From Nocardioides hwasunensis (GTDB lineage Bacteria; Actinomycetota; Actinomycetes; Propionibacteriales; Nocardioidaceae), in assembly GCF_014779665.1 (NCBI RefSeq), contig NZ_JACXYY010000002.1, forward strand, positions 310,001 to 374,000: a stretch of DNA of 64,000 nucleotides. Reading direction: 5' to 3'. The notes under the pieces are model-generated. The model did no database searches. It saw nothing but the letters and a program-made list of their open reading frames with translations, and was not told where the DNA came from. This document shows positions 19,644-29,079 of the stretch, piece by piece. Position 1 is the stretch's first letter, and each line of letters starts with the position of its first letter. Both the position numbers and the translations under genes were made by a program.

Positions 19644-21371
19644 TCAGGCGGTGAATCCGGCGCGCGTCGGCGTGGTGCGTCCGGCCACGGCCGACGCCGG
19701 ACGGGCGAGCAGGCGCGCACGCGCGGTGCGGCCCTGGCCGTCGACCACGAAGACCCCGGCGTTGCTGCGGGTGACGAGCCCGGGGGACCGGGTCGGGTCC
19801 CCGGTGGAGCGGATCCGGCCGGCGACGCGCGAGCGCTCGCCCGGCACTGCGGCCCGCACGAGCAGCGTGCCTCGTGCGTCGAGCGCCGCGACCTGCAGCC
19901 CGCCGACGACCTCGCCGACCGCGGGCGAGGCGTAGGGCGACCAGTCGCCGTCGAGGGCGCGGGGCCTGCTCCACTGGCCGGCGGTCCGCGTGCGGACGAC
20001 CAGTCGGCCGGACGCGGTGACCTGGTGGACGTACGTCGTCCCGTCGCCCGTGCTGGTCAGTGCCGGCGTCGAGGTGATGGATCCTGCCTCTCCGCGCAGC
20101 CGGACGAGCCGTCCGCGCTCGAGCGCACGGGTGTAGGTCGCCCCGGCGCGGCCCACCGCGACGAGGAGCGTGTCACCGGTGCCGTCGGGTCCGAGGACCG
20201 GCGCCGTGTGCGTGGCCCACGAGCCGGGCGCCCCGATCCTGGCTGCCCGGCTCCACCCGTGGTGCTGGGTCAGGCGCCGGACGGTGAGGGTGCCGGTCGG
20301 GGAGGTCGTGGCCAGGGTCGGACGACCGGTGCGCGACACGGCCAGCGCGGGGCTGGCGGTCGTCGCCGACGCAGCGAGGCCCCGGAGGGTGAAGCGCCCC
20401 TTGCGCAGGGTGCCGACGAGCACCCGGCCGTCGCGGGTCGTCGCGGCCACCCACGGGACGCCGCGGCGGTCGAGGACGAGGGCGGGTGCCACGACGGGCG
20501 AGAACACCTCCCGCGGACCCGCGACCCGGGCCGGTCGGCCGGGGCGGGAGACGAGGAGGGTGCCGGCGTCGTCGACGCGTGCGGTCCACGACTCGCCGAG
20601 CCGGTCGGCCACCGAGACGACCGGTCGGTCCGAGCCGATCAGCGGCGACGGGGCCACGTCGGCCAGGTGCAGGTAGCGGAAGTCACCGACCGGGACGGTG
20701 CGCGTGCCGTAGCCGCCCGGGACGGCGTGGTTGTACTCCTCGACCGTCACCGTGCCCGGTCCGACCGCAGAGACCCAGGCGACGTGGCCGACCCGGCCGT
20801 CGTCGGTCTGCGCGACGGCGCCGATCGCCGGCACGTCGTCCACGCGATAGCCCAGGCGGCGGGCGGTGTCGTCCCAGTTGTTCGCGTTGCCCCAGTGCTC
20901 GCCGGCCATGTCGTTGGCGAAGCCCCCCATGCCGTTGCGCTCGTGCAGGCGCCAGGCGACGAAGCTCGTGCAGTTGCGCAGCACGAAGCCCCACGGGTCG
21001 CCGATGGAGCCGTTGATCGCCCACACCCGTCGAGCGCACGTCGGCTTCGGGCCGCGCGGGTCGTAGAGGTGGCCCGACACCGGGTCGAGGACCGGTGGCG
21101 GAGGTGGTGGCGGTTCGGCCTCGGGCGCCACGGACTCGCCGGGCTCGCCGGGCTTGCCGGGCTTGCCCTGGTGCTCGGGGGACGGGGTGGGTGTCGGGGT
21201 CGGGGTGGGGGTCGGCTCCTCGATCGGCTCCTGCGGCACGATCGGGCACTGGCCCTGCCACGCGTACGGGTAGTCGTCGCTCGCCTGCGCGGACGCCACC
21301 GACACGCTCAGCAGCCCGGCTGCGATGCAGCCGACCGCGAGCGCACGCGTCCCTGTTCCCCAGATCCCCAC
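19644..21371 (-). CDS. Secreted CHAP-domain cell-wall hydrolase with propeller-like C-terminus
   Basis: The protein (about 575 aa) has a signal peptide ending near ASAQA. A Thr/Pro repeat linker and a short Gly-Pro-Lys/Glu collagen-like run follow at about residues 52-80. The CHAP amidase/endopeptidase domain (about 115-240) has the catalytic Cys in LRNCTSFVAW and the His in GRVGHVAWV. The last 330 residues are repeated beta blades of a carbohydrate- or wall-binding propeller type. CHAP enzymes cut peptidoglycan peptide or amide bonds. Start choice is uncertain: GTG at 21371 or GTG at 21389, neither with a strong ribosome site. Confidence 0.75.
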   Translation of the reverse strand: MGIWGTGTRALAVGCIAAGLLSVSVASAQASDDYPYAWQGQCPIVPQEPIEEPTPTPTPTPTPSPEHQGKPGKPGEPGESVAPEAEPPPPPPPVLDPVSGHLYDPRGPKPTCARRVWAINGSIGDPWGFVLRNCTSFVAWRLHERNGMGGFANDMAGEHWGNANNWDDTARRLGYRVDDVPAIGAVAQTDDGRVGHVAWVSAVGPGTVTVEEYNHAVPGGYGTRTVPVGDFRYLHLADVAPSPLIGSDRPVVSVADRLGESWTARVDDAGTLLVSRPGRPARVAGPREVFSPVVAPALVLDRRGVPWVAATTRDGRVLVGTLRKGRFTLRGLAASATTASPALAVSRTGRPTLATTSPTGTLTVRRLTQHHGWSRAARIGAPGSWATHTAPVLGPDGTGDTLLVAVGRAGATYTRALERGRLVRLRGEAGSITSTPALTSTGDGTTYVHQVTASGRLVVRTRTAGQWSRPRALDGDWSPYASPAVGEVVGGLQVAALDARGTLLVRAAVPGERSRVAGRIRSTGDPTRSPGLVTRSNAGVFVVDGQGRTARARLLARPASAVAGRTTPTRAGFTA

Positions 21372-21468
21372 CTGATCGACGGTAGGCACGGCGCGCGCCC
21401 CGCGTGGTGGTTTTGCCAAAGCGTTGCCGAGACGTGCACCACGCGGGGGGCGCCGCGGTCGGCGCCGA

Positions 21469-21474
21469 TAGGCT
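21469..21474 (+). promoter_or_regulatory. -10 box TAGGCT of guaB3 (leaderless)
   Basis: TAGGCT ends six bases before the GTG start and no ribosome-binding site is visible. Confidence 0.5.
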
Positions 21475-21480
21475 GCGGCC

Positions 21481-22590
21481 GTGACCGAGATCGAGATCGG
21501 CCGTGCCAAGCGCGGTCGCCGCGCCTACTCCTTCGACGACATCGCGATCGTGCCCTCGCGGCGCACGCGCGACCCCGAGGAGGTCAGCACCGCCTGGCAG
21601 ATCGACGCCTACCGCTTCGACATCCCCGTCGTGGCCGCGCCGATGGACTCGGTGATGTCGCCGTCGACCGCCATCGCACTGGGCCAGATGGGCGGGCTCG
21701 GGGTGCTCAACCTCGAGGGCCTCTGGACGCGGTACGACGACCCCACCGGGCTGCTCGAGGAGGTCGCGGAGCTCCAGGGCTCCGAGGCCACGCGGCGGAT
21801 GCAGGAGATCTACACCGAGCCGATCAAGCCCGAGCTGATCACCGCCCGGCTGAAGGAGATGCGCGCCGCCGGCGTCACCGTGGCCGGGTCCCTGTCGCCG
21901 CAGCGCACCAAGGAGCACGTCAAGGCCGTCGTCGAGGCGGGTGTGGACATGTTCGTCATCCGTGGCACCACCGTCTCCGCCGAGCACGTCAGCAGCCGGT
22001 CCGAGCCGCTGAACCTCAAGGAGTTCATCTACGAGCTCGACGTCCCCGTCATCGTCGGCGGCTGCGCGACCTACCAGGCCGCGCTCCACCTGATGCGCAC
22101 CGGCGCCGCGGGCGTGCTCGTCGGCTTCGGTGGCGGCGCCGCCCACACCACCCGCACCGTGCTCGGTGTCGCCGTCCCGATGGCCAGCGCCGTCGCCGAC
22201 GTCGCCGCCGCCCGCCGCGACTACCTCGACGAGTCCGGCGGTCGCTACGTCCACGTCATCGCCGACGGCTCGATCGGCAGCTCGGGCGACATCGCCAAGG
22301 CCATCGCCTGCGGGGCCGACGCGGTGATGATCGGCTCCCCGCTCGCCCGCGCCACCGAGGCCCCCGGCCGCGGCTTCCACTGGGGGAGCGAGGCCACCCA
22401 CTCCGAGCTGCCCCGCGGCGAGCGCGTCGGGTTCTCCCCGGTCGGCTCGCTGCAGGAGATCATGTTCGGCCCCTCGCGGGTCGCCGACGGCACGATGAAC
22501 CTCGTCGGCGCGCTGCGCCGCGCGATGGCCACCACGGGCTACACCGAGGTCAAGGAGTTCCAGCGCATCGAGGTCGTCGTCCAGCACTGA
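21481..22590 (+). CDS. guaB3: GuaB3-family IMP dehydrogenase-related protein
   Basis: The 369-residue protein keeps the IMPDH barrel (start YSFDDIAIVPSRRTRD, substrate motif HVIADGSIGSSGDIAKAI, CGADAVMIGSPLA) but has no CBS domains. In the catalytic loop, aligned with GPGSICTTR of GuaB, it reads GGGAAHTTR, so His222 replaces the catalytic Cys. Actinobacterial GuaB3 proteins lie near guaB and a GMC oxidoreductase gene in this order, as here. GMP-pathway enzyme activity is therefore doubtful; regulatory or altered chemistry is possible. GTG start. Confidence 0.88.
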   Translation: MTEIEIGRAKRGRRAYSFDDIAIVPSRRTRDPEEVSTAWQIDAYRFDIPVVAAPMDSVMSPSTAIALGQMGGLGVLNLEGLWTRYDDPTGLLEEVAELQGSEATRRMQEIYTEPIKPELITARLKEMRAAGVTVAGSLSPQRTKEHVKAVVEAGVDMFVIRGTTVSAEHVSSRSEPLNLKEFIYELDVPVIVGGCATYQAALHLMRTGAAGVLVGFGGGAAHTTRTVLGVAVPMASAVADVAAARRDYLDESGGRYVHVIADGSIGSSGDIAKAIACGADAVMIGSPLARATEAPGRGFHWGSEATHSELPRGERVGFSPVGSLQEIMFGPSRVADGTMNLVGALRRAMATTGYTEVKEFQRIEVVVQH

Positions 22591-22602
22591 CGTGGTGGTG
22601 GG

Positions 22603-23374
22603 GTGATCGGGCTCCAGGCGGGCGTCGTCTCACGCCACCAGGCGCTCGAGCGCGGACTGCTCCCCCACGATCTCCGTCGCCTGGAGCGCCGGCGTGACCT
22701 GGTGCGGCTGCTGCCGCGGGTGTACGTCGCCCACACCGGCGAGGCGACGTGGATGCAACGCGCCTGGGCGGCGGTCCACTACGCCTGGCCGGCAGCTCTG
22801 GTCGGCACCTCGGCGATGAGAGCGGCCGACGGCCCGGGCCGCGCACGCGGGGACCACGGCCCGGTCCGAGATGGAGGCCATCGTCGCGGTCGCGCGCGCC
22901 GTGCAGACCCGCCGCACCACCGCCGTACGCATGGCGGAGCTGCTGACCACGCGGACGCGAGCCCGGCAGCGGGACTTCCTGCAGGGCGTTCTCATCGACG
23001 TGGCGGGCGGGACCTGCTCGGTCCTCGAGCACGCCTACCTCACCCGGGTCGAGCATCCGCACGGGTTGACCCCGGCCATCCGTCAGGTCCGCGTGGTGAC
23101 GGCGAGCGGCGTCGTCTACCGGGATGCCGACGTCCTCGAGCTCGCGATCGAGCTCGACGGCCGGCTGTTCCACGACACCGCCGAGCAGCGTGATCGCGAC
23201 TTCGAGCGCGACCTCGACCTGGCCGTCGCCGGACGAGACTCCGTACGCCTCACCTGGGGCCAGGTCGTCGGCCGACCCTGCCGCACCACCGCCAAGCTCG
23301 ATGTCGTCCTCCAGCGTCGTGGCGCCCGGCTGCGCCCGACGCCCGAACACGCGCCTGACAGACTGGCGGCATGA
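22603..23374 (+). pseudogene. Decayed AbiEi/DUF559-type protein gene
   Basis: The first frame (from GTG at 22603) encodes an N-terminal winged-helix-like segment (RLERRRDLVRLLPRVYVAH) up to about GTSAMRAAD. It then loses sense, while the C-terminal half continues in another frame from about 22862 (AVQTRRTTAVRM, then a Vsr/DUF559-like ELDGRLFHD and RDRDFERDLDLA). Intact proteins of this actinobacterial family join these parts in one frame with an intervening segment that is missing here, so both a frameshift and a deletion are inferred. The second-frame stop overlaps the glpD start (ATGA). Family relatives are annotated as type IV antitoxin-like, but a toxin partner is not seen. Confidence 0.7.
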
Positions 23375-25095
23375 GCCTCGCGCGCGCCCTCGACGCCGAC
23401 CAGCGGGCGGACGCGCTCGACCACCTCGGCTCCGGCGAGCTCGACGTGCTCGTGGTCGGCGGCGGCATCGTCGGGGTCGGTGCGGCGCTCGACGCGGTGA
23501 CGCGAGGCCTGAAGGTCGGCCTGGTCGAGCAGCGCGACCTGGCGTCCGGCACGTCGTCGCGCTCGTCCAAGCTCGTCCACGGCGGCCTGCGCTACCTGGA
23601 GATGCTCGACTTCGCGCTGGTCAAGGAGGCGCTCGAGGAGCGCGGCCTGCTGCTCACCCGGCTCGCGCCCCACCTCGTACGCCCGGTGCCGTTCCTCTAC
23701 CCGCTCGAGCACGCGTGGGAGCGGCCCTACGTCGGTGCCGGCGTCGCGCTCTACGACGGCATGGCGATGGCCGGCAAGTACGACATGGGCGTGCCGAAGC
23801 ACAAGCACGTCTTCCGCAAGCAGCTCGCGCGGATGGCACCCGACGTCCGCACCGAGAAGCTCCACGGCGCGATCCGCTACTACGACTGCCAGGTCGACGA
23901 CGCGCGCCTGGTGATGACCATCGCGCGCACGGCGGCCAACAACGGCGCGCACGTCGCCACCCGCACCAAGGTCACGGGCTTCCTGCGGTCCGACGCCGAC
24001 GGGACCGACCGGATCGTCGGCGTCACCGCCCGCGACCTCGAGGGCCAGCGTGACCTCGAGATCCGCGCCAAGGTCGTCATCAACGCCGCAGGCGTGTGGA
24101 CCGACGAGGTGCAGGACCTCATCGGCGGCCGGGCCCAGCTCGACGTCGACGCCAGCAAGGGCATCCACATCGTCGTGCCGAAGGACCGGATCCGCTCCGA
24201 GTGCGGCTTCATCACCAAGACCGAGAAGTCCGTGCTCTTCGTGATCCCGTGGGGCCAGTTCTGGATCATCGGCACGACCGACACCGCCTGGGACTTCGAC
24301 CTCGCCCACCCGGCGGCCAGCAAGACCGACATCGACTACCTCCTCGGCCACGTCAACCGGCTGCTGAGGGACCCGCTCGACCACCACGACGTCATCGGCG
24401 TCTGGGCGGGCCTGCGGCCGCTGCTCAAGCCGATGCGCAAGGAGGGCGAGATGGGGGAGACCACCAAGCTCTCGCGCGAGCACACGGTCGCCAACCCCGT
24501 TCCGGGCCTCGTGCTGGTCGCCGGCGGCAAGCTGACGACGTACCGCGTGATGGCGAAGGACGCCGTCGACCACGCCATCCGCGACTTCAGCTCGACGCCC
24601 GCCTCGATCACCGACCGGGTGCCGCTCATGGGCGCGTGGGGTCACGAGGCGCGCACCAACCAGCGGGTCGCGCTGAGCCGCTCCTCGGGGCTCGACATCG
24701 GCGTCGTCGACCACCTGCTCGGCCGCTACGGCGGGCTCGTCGACGAGGTGCTCGCCCTCATCGACGCGCGCCCGGACCTCGGCCGGCCGCTCGAGGGCGC
24801 GGAGCACTACCTGCGCGCCGAGGTGCTGTACGCCGTCACGCACGAGGGCGCGCGTCACCTCGACGACGTGCTCGCCCGGCGCACCCGCGTCTCGATCGAG
24901 ACCTTCGACCGCGGCATCTCGGCCGCGCGACCGGCCGCCGAGCTGATGGCCGGCGCACTCGGGTGGGACGAGGCGCAGCTCGCGGACGAGGTCGACCACT
25001 ACCTGCGACGGGTCGAGGCCGAGCGGCAGAGCCAGCTCATGCCGACCGACCAGGAGGCCGACGAGGCGCGGGTCAAGGCGCCCGACATCGTCTGA
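23371..25095 (+). CDS. glpD: Aerobic glycerol-3-phosphate dehydrogenase
   Basis: This FAD enzyme oxidises glycerol-3-phosphate to dihydroxyacetone phosphate and feeds electrons to quinone at the membrane. The 574-residue length is typical. It opens with the dinucleotide fold VLVVGGGIVGVGAALD, has SGTSSRSSKLVHGGLRYLE, the family FAD/substrate signature, and later VWAGLRPL and AGGKLTTYR. Its ATG overlaps the stop of the preceding decayed gene. glpK and glpF are not in the window. Confidence 0.95.
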   Translation: MSLARALDADQRADALDHLGSGELDVLVVGGGIVGVGAALDAVTRGLKVGLVEQRDLASGTSSRSSKLVHGGLRYLEMLDFALVKEALEERGLLLTRLAPHLVRPVPFLYPLEHAWERPYVGAGVALYDGMAMAGKYDMGVPKHKHVFRKQLARMAPDVRTEKLHGAIRYYDCQVDDARLVMTIARTAANNGAHVATRTKVTGFLRSDADGTDRIVGVTARDLEGQRDLEIRAKVVINAAGVWTDEVQDLIGGRAQLDVDASKGIHIVVPKDRIRSECGFITKTEKSVLFVIPWGQFWIIGTTDTAWDFDLAHPAASKTDIDYLLGHVNRLLRDPLDHHDVIGVWAGLRPLLKPMRKEGEMGETTKLSREHTVANPVPGLVLVAGGKLTTYRVMAKDAVDHAIRDFSSTPASITDRVPLMGAWGHEARTNQRVALSRSSGLDIGVVDHLLGRYGGLVDEVLALIDARPDLGRPLEGAEHYLRAEVLYAVTHEGARHLDDVLARRTRVSIETFDRGISAARPAAELMAGALGWDEAQLADEVDHYLRRVEAERQSQLMPTDQEADEARVKAPDIV

Positions 25096-25104
25096 GGCCC
25101 GACC

Positions 25105-25611
25105 TCAGAGACGCTGGATCGGCCCGGAGCCGCCCAGCCCGAAGGCCTCGCGCACGCCCGAGCGCCGGCCGCCGGCCTCGAGCGCGTCGGCGGACCGGCC
25201 GACCGGGCGGGTCCACGGCCACACGTGCACGCCCATGAGCACCAGCGACACGACCGCGCCGCCGGCGAAGGCGAGGAAGCCGCCCTCGGGCAGCACGAAG
25301 GCCAGTGCGATCGACGCGATGGCGATCGACTCGATCAGGGCGAACCGCACGATCATCGCTCCCTGGTAGCGGACCATGGCCTGCGCGGTCGCGGCGTCGT
25401 CGTCGAGGGACGGGTCGAGCGCGGTCAGCCGGTAGCCGATCGTCTCCACCAGCACGTGCACCGCGACACCCGCCGCCAGCTGGGCCACCGGCACCCAGAG
25501 CGGGGGAGCCTCGTCGGTCGGCAGCACGAAGAAGAGGGCCAGCGCGATGAAGAACAGCCCGCTGATCAGCGTGCCGGCGACGAGGCGGTTCTGGGCGGCG
25601 AGGGGCGACAT
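25105..25611 (-). CDS. Small integral membrane protein, four TM helices
   Basis: The 168-residue protein has four hydrophobic segments (about residues 12-34, 42-65, 85-115 and 117-140) and a basic C-terminal tail. The second segment has HVLVETIGYR. The ATG at 25611 is the most plausible start; longer in-frame starts have no ribosome site. I do not recognise the family. It is convergent with glpD (9 bp apart) and its start lies 104 bp from the divergent aldehyde dehydrogenase start. Confidence 0.65.
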   Translation of the reverse strand: MSPLAAQNRLVAGTLISGLFFIALALFFVLPTDEAPPLWVPVAQLAAGVAVHVLVETIGYRLTALDPSLDDDAATAQAMVRYQGAMIVRFALIESIAIASIALAFVLPEGGFLAFAGGAVVSLVLMGVHVWPWTRPVGRSADALEAGGRRSGVREAFGLGGSGPIQRL

Positions 25612-25703
25612 GCGCCCGACCCTAACGAGTGGACCGACCAGTCGCGGACGTCGAGTGACGGGATCGAAGTGACCAACCAGTAGCAACGTCCGGCGTCGCG
25701 ACC

Positions 25704-25709
25704 TACGCT
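25704..25709 (+). promoter_or_regulatory. -10 box TACGCT of the aldehyde dehydrogenase gene (leaderless)
   Basis: TACGCT ends six bases before the ATG; GGAG overlaps the spacer, so a very short leader is also possible. Confidence 0.45.
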
Positions 25710-25715
25710 GGAGCG

Positions 25716-27344
25716 ATGAGCGAGCAGACCCCCGCTGGTCCCGGTCGTCGAGGTCCCCTCACCGACGGCCCGCCCGACCCCGAGCACGACAGCACGGCGG
25801 CCTACGCCCTCGACCGGTCCTACGTCGCCGGCCTCACGCGGCGCGTGGTCAGCTCCACCGGCGAGACGGTCCCCGTGGCGTCGCCGATCGGCGGCACCCC
25901 GCTCGCGCACCTGCCGCAGTCCAGCCCGGCCGACGTGGCCGAGGCCTTCGCCCGGGCTCGCCGGTCGCAGGCGGGGTGGGCCGCCACGTCGCTCGACCAG
26001 CGGGCCGCCGCCCTGCTCCGGCTGCACGACCTCGTGCTCGACCGGCAGGAGGAGCTGATCGACCTCGTGGTGTGGGAGTCGGGCAAGGCCCGCAAGGACG
26101 CCTACCTCGAGGTCGCGCACGTCGCGCTCACCGCGCGCTACTACGCCCGCACCGCCCACGAGCACCTCGACAGCCGTCGCGTCGGCGGGATGTTCCCGGT
26201 GCTCACCCGGGCCGAGGTCCACCGCGTGCCGAAGGGCGTCGTCGGGATCATCTCGCCGTGGAACTACCCCCTCACCATGGCGCTCTGCGACGGCATCCCC
26301 GCCCTGCTCGCCGGCAACGCCGTCGTCGCCAAGCCCGACGCCCAGACCATGCTGACCGCGCTCCTGGCCGCCCAGCTGCTCGAGGAGGCCGGCATCCCGG
26401 CCGATGCGTGGCAGGTCGTGGCCGGTCCCGGCCCCGAGGTGGGCGGCGCGATCGTGGCCCACGCCGACTACGTCTGCTTCACCGGGTCGACCGCCACCGG
26501 TCGGCTCATCGCCCAGGGGTGCGCCGAGCGGCTCATCGGCTGCTCCCTCGAGCTCGGCGGCAAGAACCCGATGCTCGTCCTGCGCGACGCCGACGTGCAC
26601 CGCGCGGCGGAGGGTGCCGTGCGCGCGGTGTTCTCCAACGCCGGCCAGCTCTGCGTCTCCATGGAGCGGCTCTACGTCGCCGACCAGGTCTACGACCGCT
26701 TCGTCGACGCCTTCGTCTCGCGCACCCAGGCCCTGACGCTCGGAGCCAGCCAGGACTGGTCGGTCGACATGGGCTCGCTGATCTCGCAGGCCCAGCTCGA
26801 CACCGTCACGGCCCACGTCGAGGACGCCGTCGCCAAGGGGGCGCGTGTCCTCACCGGCGGCAGGCACCGCCCCGACCTCGGCCCCTTCGTCTTCGAGCCC
26901 ACGATCCTCGAGGGCGTCTCGGCCGACATGACCTGCTTCGGCCAGGAGACCTTCGGTCCGGTCGTCTCGCTCTACCGCTTCCACAGCGAGGACGAGGCGG
27001 TCGAGCGCGCCAACGACGGGGGGTACGGCCTCAACGCGTCGGTCTGGACCCGCGACGGCACCCGCGGCCGGGCGATCGCGCGCCGGATCAGGTGCGGGAC
27101 GGTCAACGTCAACGAGGCCTACGGCGCCACCTTCGGTTCGCTCGGCGCCCCGATGGGCGGCATGCGCGAGTCGGGCATGGGCCGGCGTCAGGGCGCGGAG
27201 GGCATCCACCGCTACACCGAGGCGCAGTCGGTCGCCACGCAGCGGCTGGTCCCGATCGCGCCGATGTTCGGGATGTCGGAGGAGACCAACGCCAAGGTGC
27301 TCACCGCCTCGCTCCGGCTGCTCGACAAGCTCGGTCGCGCCTGA
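25716..27344 (+). CDS. gabD2: Succinate-semialdehyde dehydrogenase (GabD2-like)
   Basis: The 542-residue aldehyde dehydrogenase has the NAD(P) strand IISPWNYPL, the catalytic Glu in LELGGKNP and the catalytic Cys in NAGQLCVSMERL (about residue 310), plus CFGQETFGPV near the substrate entry. Overall it resembles the mycobacterial GabD2/Rv1731 group that makes succinate from succinic semialdehyde with NADP. The next gene begins one base after its stop, so the two are probably cotranscribed. The exact aldehyde is not proven by sequence. Confidence 0.8.
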   Translation: MSEQTPAGPGRRGPLTDGPPDPEHDSTAAYALDRSYVAGLTRRVVSSTGETVPVASPIGGTPLAHLPQSSPADVAEAFARARRSQAGWAATSLDQRAAALLRLHDLVLDRQEELIDLVVWESGKARKDAYLEVAHVALTARYYARTAHEHLDSRRVGGMFPVLTRAEVHRVPKGVVGIISPWNYPLTMALCDGIPALLAGNAVVAKPDAQTMLTALLAAQLLEEAGIPADAWQVVAGPGPEVGGAIVAHADYVCFTGSTATGRLIAQGCAERLIGCSLELGGKNPMLVLRDADVHRAAEGAVRAVFSNAGQLCVSMERLYVADQVYDRFVDAFVSRTQALTLGASQDWSVDMGSLISQAQLDTVTAHVEDAVAKGARVLTGGRHRPDLGPFVFEPTILEGVSADMTCFGQETFGPVVSLYRFHSEDEAVERANDGGYGLNASVWTRDGTRGRAIARRIRCGTVNVNEAYGATFGSLGAPMGGMRESGMGRRQGAEGIHRYTEAQSVATQRLVPIAPMFGMSEETNAKVLTASLRLLDKLGRA

Positions 27345-27345
27345 C

Positions 27346-29079
27346 GTGAGGGCCCCCGAGATCCAGCACTACGACGTCCTCGTCGTCGGGTCCGGCTTCG
27401 GCGGCTCGGTCACCGCGCTGCGGCTGACCGAGAAGGGCTACCGGGTCGGGGTGCTCGAGGCCGGGGCGCGGTTCGCGGACGACGACTTCCCCGCGACGTC
27501 GTTCGACGCGAAGCGCTTCCTGTTCGCGCCGGCGCTGGGGATGTACGGCATCCAGCGCATCGACATGGTCAAGGACTGCCTGATCCTCGCCGGAGCCGGC
27601 GTCGGCGGCGGGTCGCTGGTCTACGCCAACACTCTCTACGAGCCGCTCGACGCCTTCTTCCAGGACCCGTCCTGGGCCCACATCACCGACTGGAAGTCCG
27701 AGCTCGCCCCCTACTACGACCAGGCCAAGCGGATGCTCGGCGTGGTGGACAACCCGCGCCACACGCCCGCCGACGAGGTGATGAGGCAGGTCGCCGACGA
27801 CATGGGGGTCGGCGACACGTTCCACCCGACGCCCGTCGGGGTCTTCTTCGGTGGTCCCGACGCGCAGGGCGGCGAGCGGGTCGAGGACCCGTTCTTCGGC
27901 GGTGCCGGACCGGCCCGCAACGCCTGCCGCAACTGCGGCGAGTGCATGACCGGGTGCCGCCACAACGCCAAGAACACCCTGGTGAAGAACTACCTCCACC
28001 TCGCCGAGCAGGCCGGTGCGGTCGTCCATCCGCTCACCACCGTGACGCGCGTCCGGCCCCGTGCGGGCGGTGGCTACGAGGTCACCACCCGCTGGACGAA
28101 GGCCAAGCTGTCACGTCTGACCGGGAAGCAGTCGGCCACCAGGACCTTCACCGCCGACCAGGTCGTCTTCTCCGCCGCCGCGCTCGGCACGCAGAAGCTG
28201 CTCCACCAGCTCAAGGGGGAGGGCGACCTGCCCGGCATCAGCGACCGGCTGGGCGTGCTGACCCGCACCAACTCCGAGGCCATCCTCGGTGCGCTCGCGC
28301 CCGCGGGCAGCCAGACCGACTACACCGAGGGTGTCGCGATCACCTCGTCGTGGCACCCCGACGACGTCACCCACGTCGAGCCGGTGCGCTACGGCCGCGG
28401 CTCCAACGCGATGGCGCTGATGCAGACCGTGCTCGCCGACCAGACGCCCGACCGGTCGCGGGTGCGCACGTGGCTGCGCGAGCTGTGGGCCCAGCGTCGC
28501 ACCGCCCTCGACCTCTACGACTTCCGGCACTGGTCCGAGCGCACGGTCGTCGCGTTGGTGATGCAGACGCTCGACAACTCGATCACCACCCGCGGCGTCA
28601 AGGGCCGCTTCGGCTGGCGGATGACGAGCGTGCAGGGCCATGGCCGGCCCAACCCCACCTACATCCCGGTCGCCTACGACGCCGTGCGCCGGATGGCCGA
28701 GGTCATGGGCGGCACGCCGGGCGGCAACATCGGTGAGCCCTTCGACCGCCCGCTGACCGCGCACTTCATCGGCGGCTGCACCATCGGCGACTCGCCGGAG
28801 ACCGGCGTGGTCGACCCGTGGCAGCGGCTGTTCGGTCACGAGGGCCTGCACGTGGTCGACGGCTCGGCCGTCTCGGCCAACCTCGGGGTCAACCCGTCGC
28901 TCACCATCACCGCCCAGGCCGAGCGGGCGATGGCGTTCTGGCCCAACAAGGGCGAGGCCGATCCGCGCCCCGCGCTGGGATCGGCGTACCGCCGTCTGAC
29001 TCCGGTCGAGCCGAAGAACCCGGTCGTGCCGGACGCCGCGCCCGGCGCGCTGCGGCTGCCGATCGTCGGCGTCAGCTGA
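27346..29079 (+). CDS. GMC-family FAD oxidoreductase (cholesterol oxidase-like, ChoD type)
   Basis: The 577-residue flavoprotein begins with the FAD dinucleotide fold VLVVGSGFGGSVTALRL, then has AGAGVGGGSLVYAN and the GMC C-terminal motif region VVDGSAVSANLGVNPSLTI. A cysteine cluster, NACRNCGECMTGC (about residues 188-200), looks like an iron-sulfur site. Mycobacterial ChoD (Rv3409c), next to guaB3, shares this position and these features, and its status as a true cholesterol oxidase has been questioned. The start GTG follows the aldehyde dehydrogenase stop by one base. Confidence 0.82.
   Translation: MRAPEIQHYDVLVVGSGFGGSVTALRLTEKGYRVGVLEAGARFADDDFPATSFDAKRFLFAPALGMYGIQRIDMVKDCLILAGAGVGGGSLVYANTLYEPLDAFFQDPSWAHITDWKSELAPYYDQAKRMLGVVDNPRHTPADEVMRQVADDMGVGDTFHPTPVGVFFGGPDAQGGERVEDPFFGGAGPARNACRNCGECMTGCRHNAKNTLVKNYLHLAEQAGAVVHPLTTVTRVRPRAGGGYEVTTRWTKAKLSRLTGKQSATRTFTADQVVFSAAALGTQKLLHQLKGEGDLPGISDRLGVLTRTNSEAILGALAPAGSQTDYTEGVAITSSWHPDDVTHVEPVRYGRGSNAMALMQTVLADQTPDRSRVRTWLRELWAQRRTALDLYDFRHWSERTVVALVMQTLDNSITTRGVKGRFGWRMTSVQGHGRPNPTYIPVAYDAVRRMAEVMGGTPGGNIGEPFDRPLTAHFIGGCTIGDSPETGVVDPWQRLFGHEGLHVVDGSAVSANLGVNPSLTITAQAERAMAFWPNKGEADPRPALGSAYRRLTPVEPKNPVVPDAAPGALRLPIVGVS

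Noticed and set aside
22603..23374. Two separate intact small genes in place of a decayed one
   Set aside because: Each part carries only half of one known family architecture, and the first frame turns into Arg/Gly-rich nonsense where the second begins.
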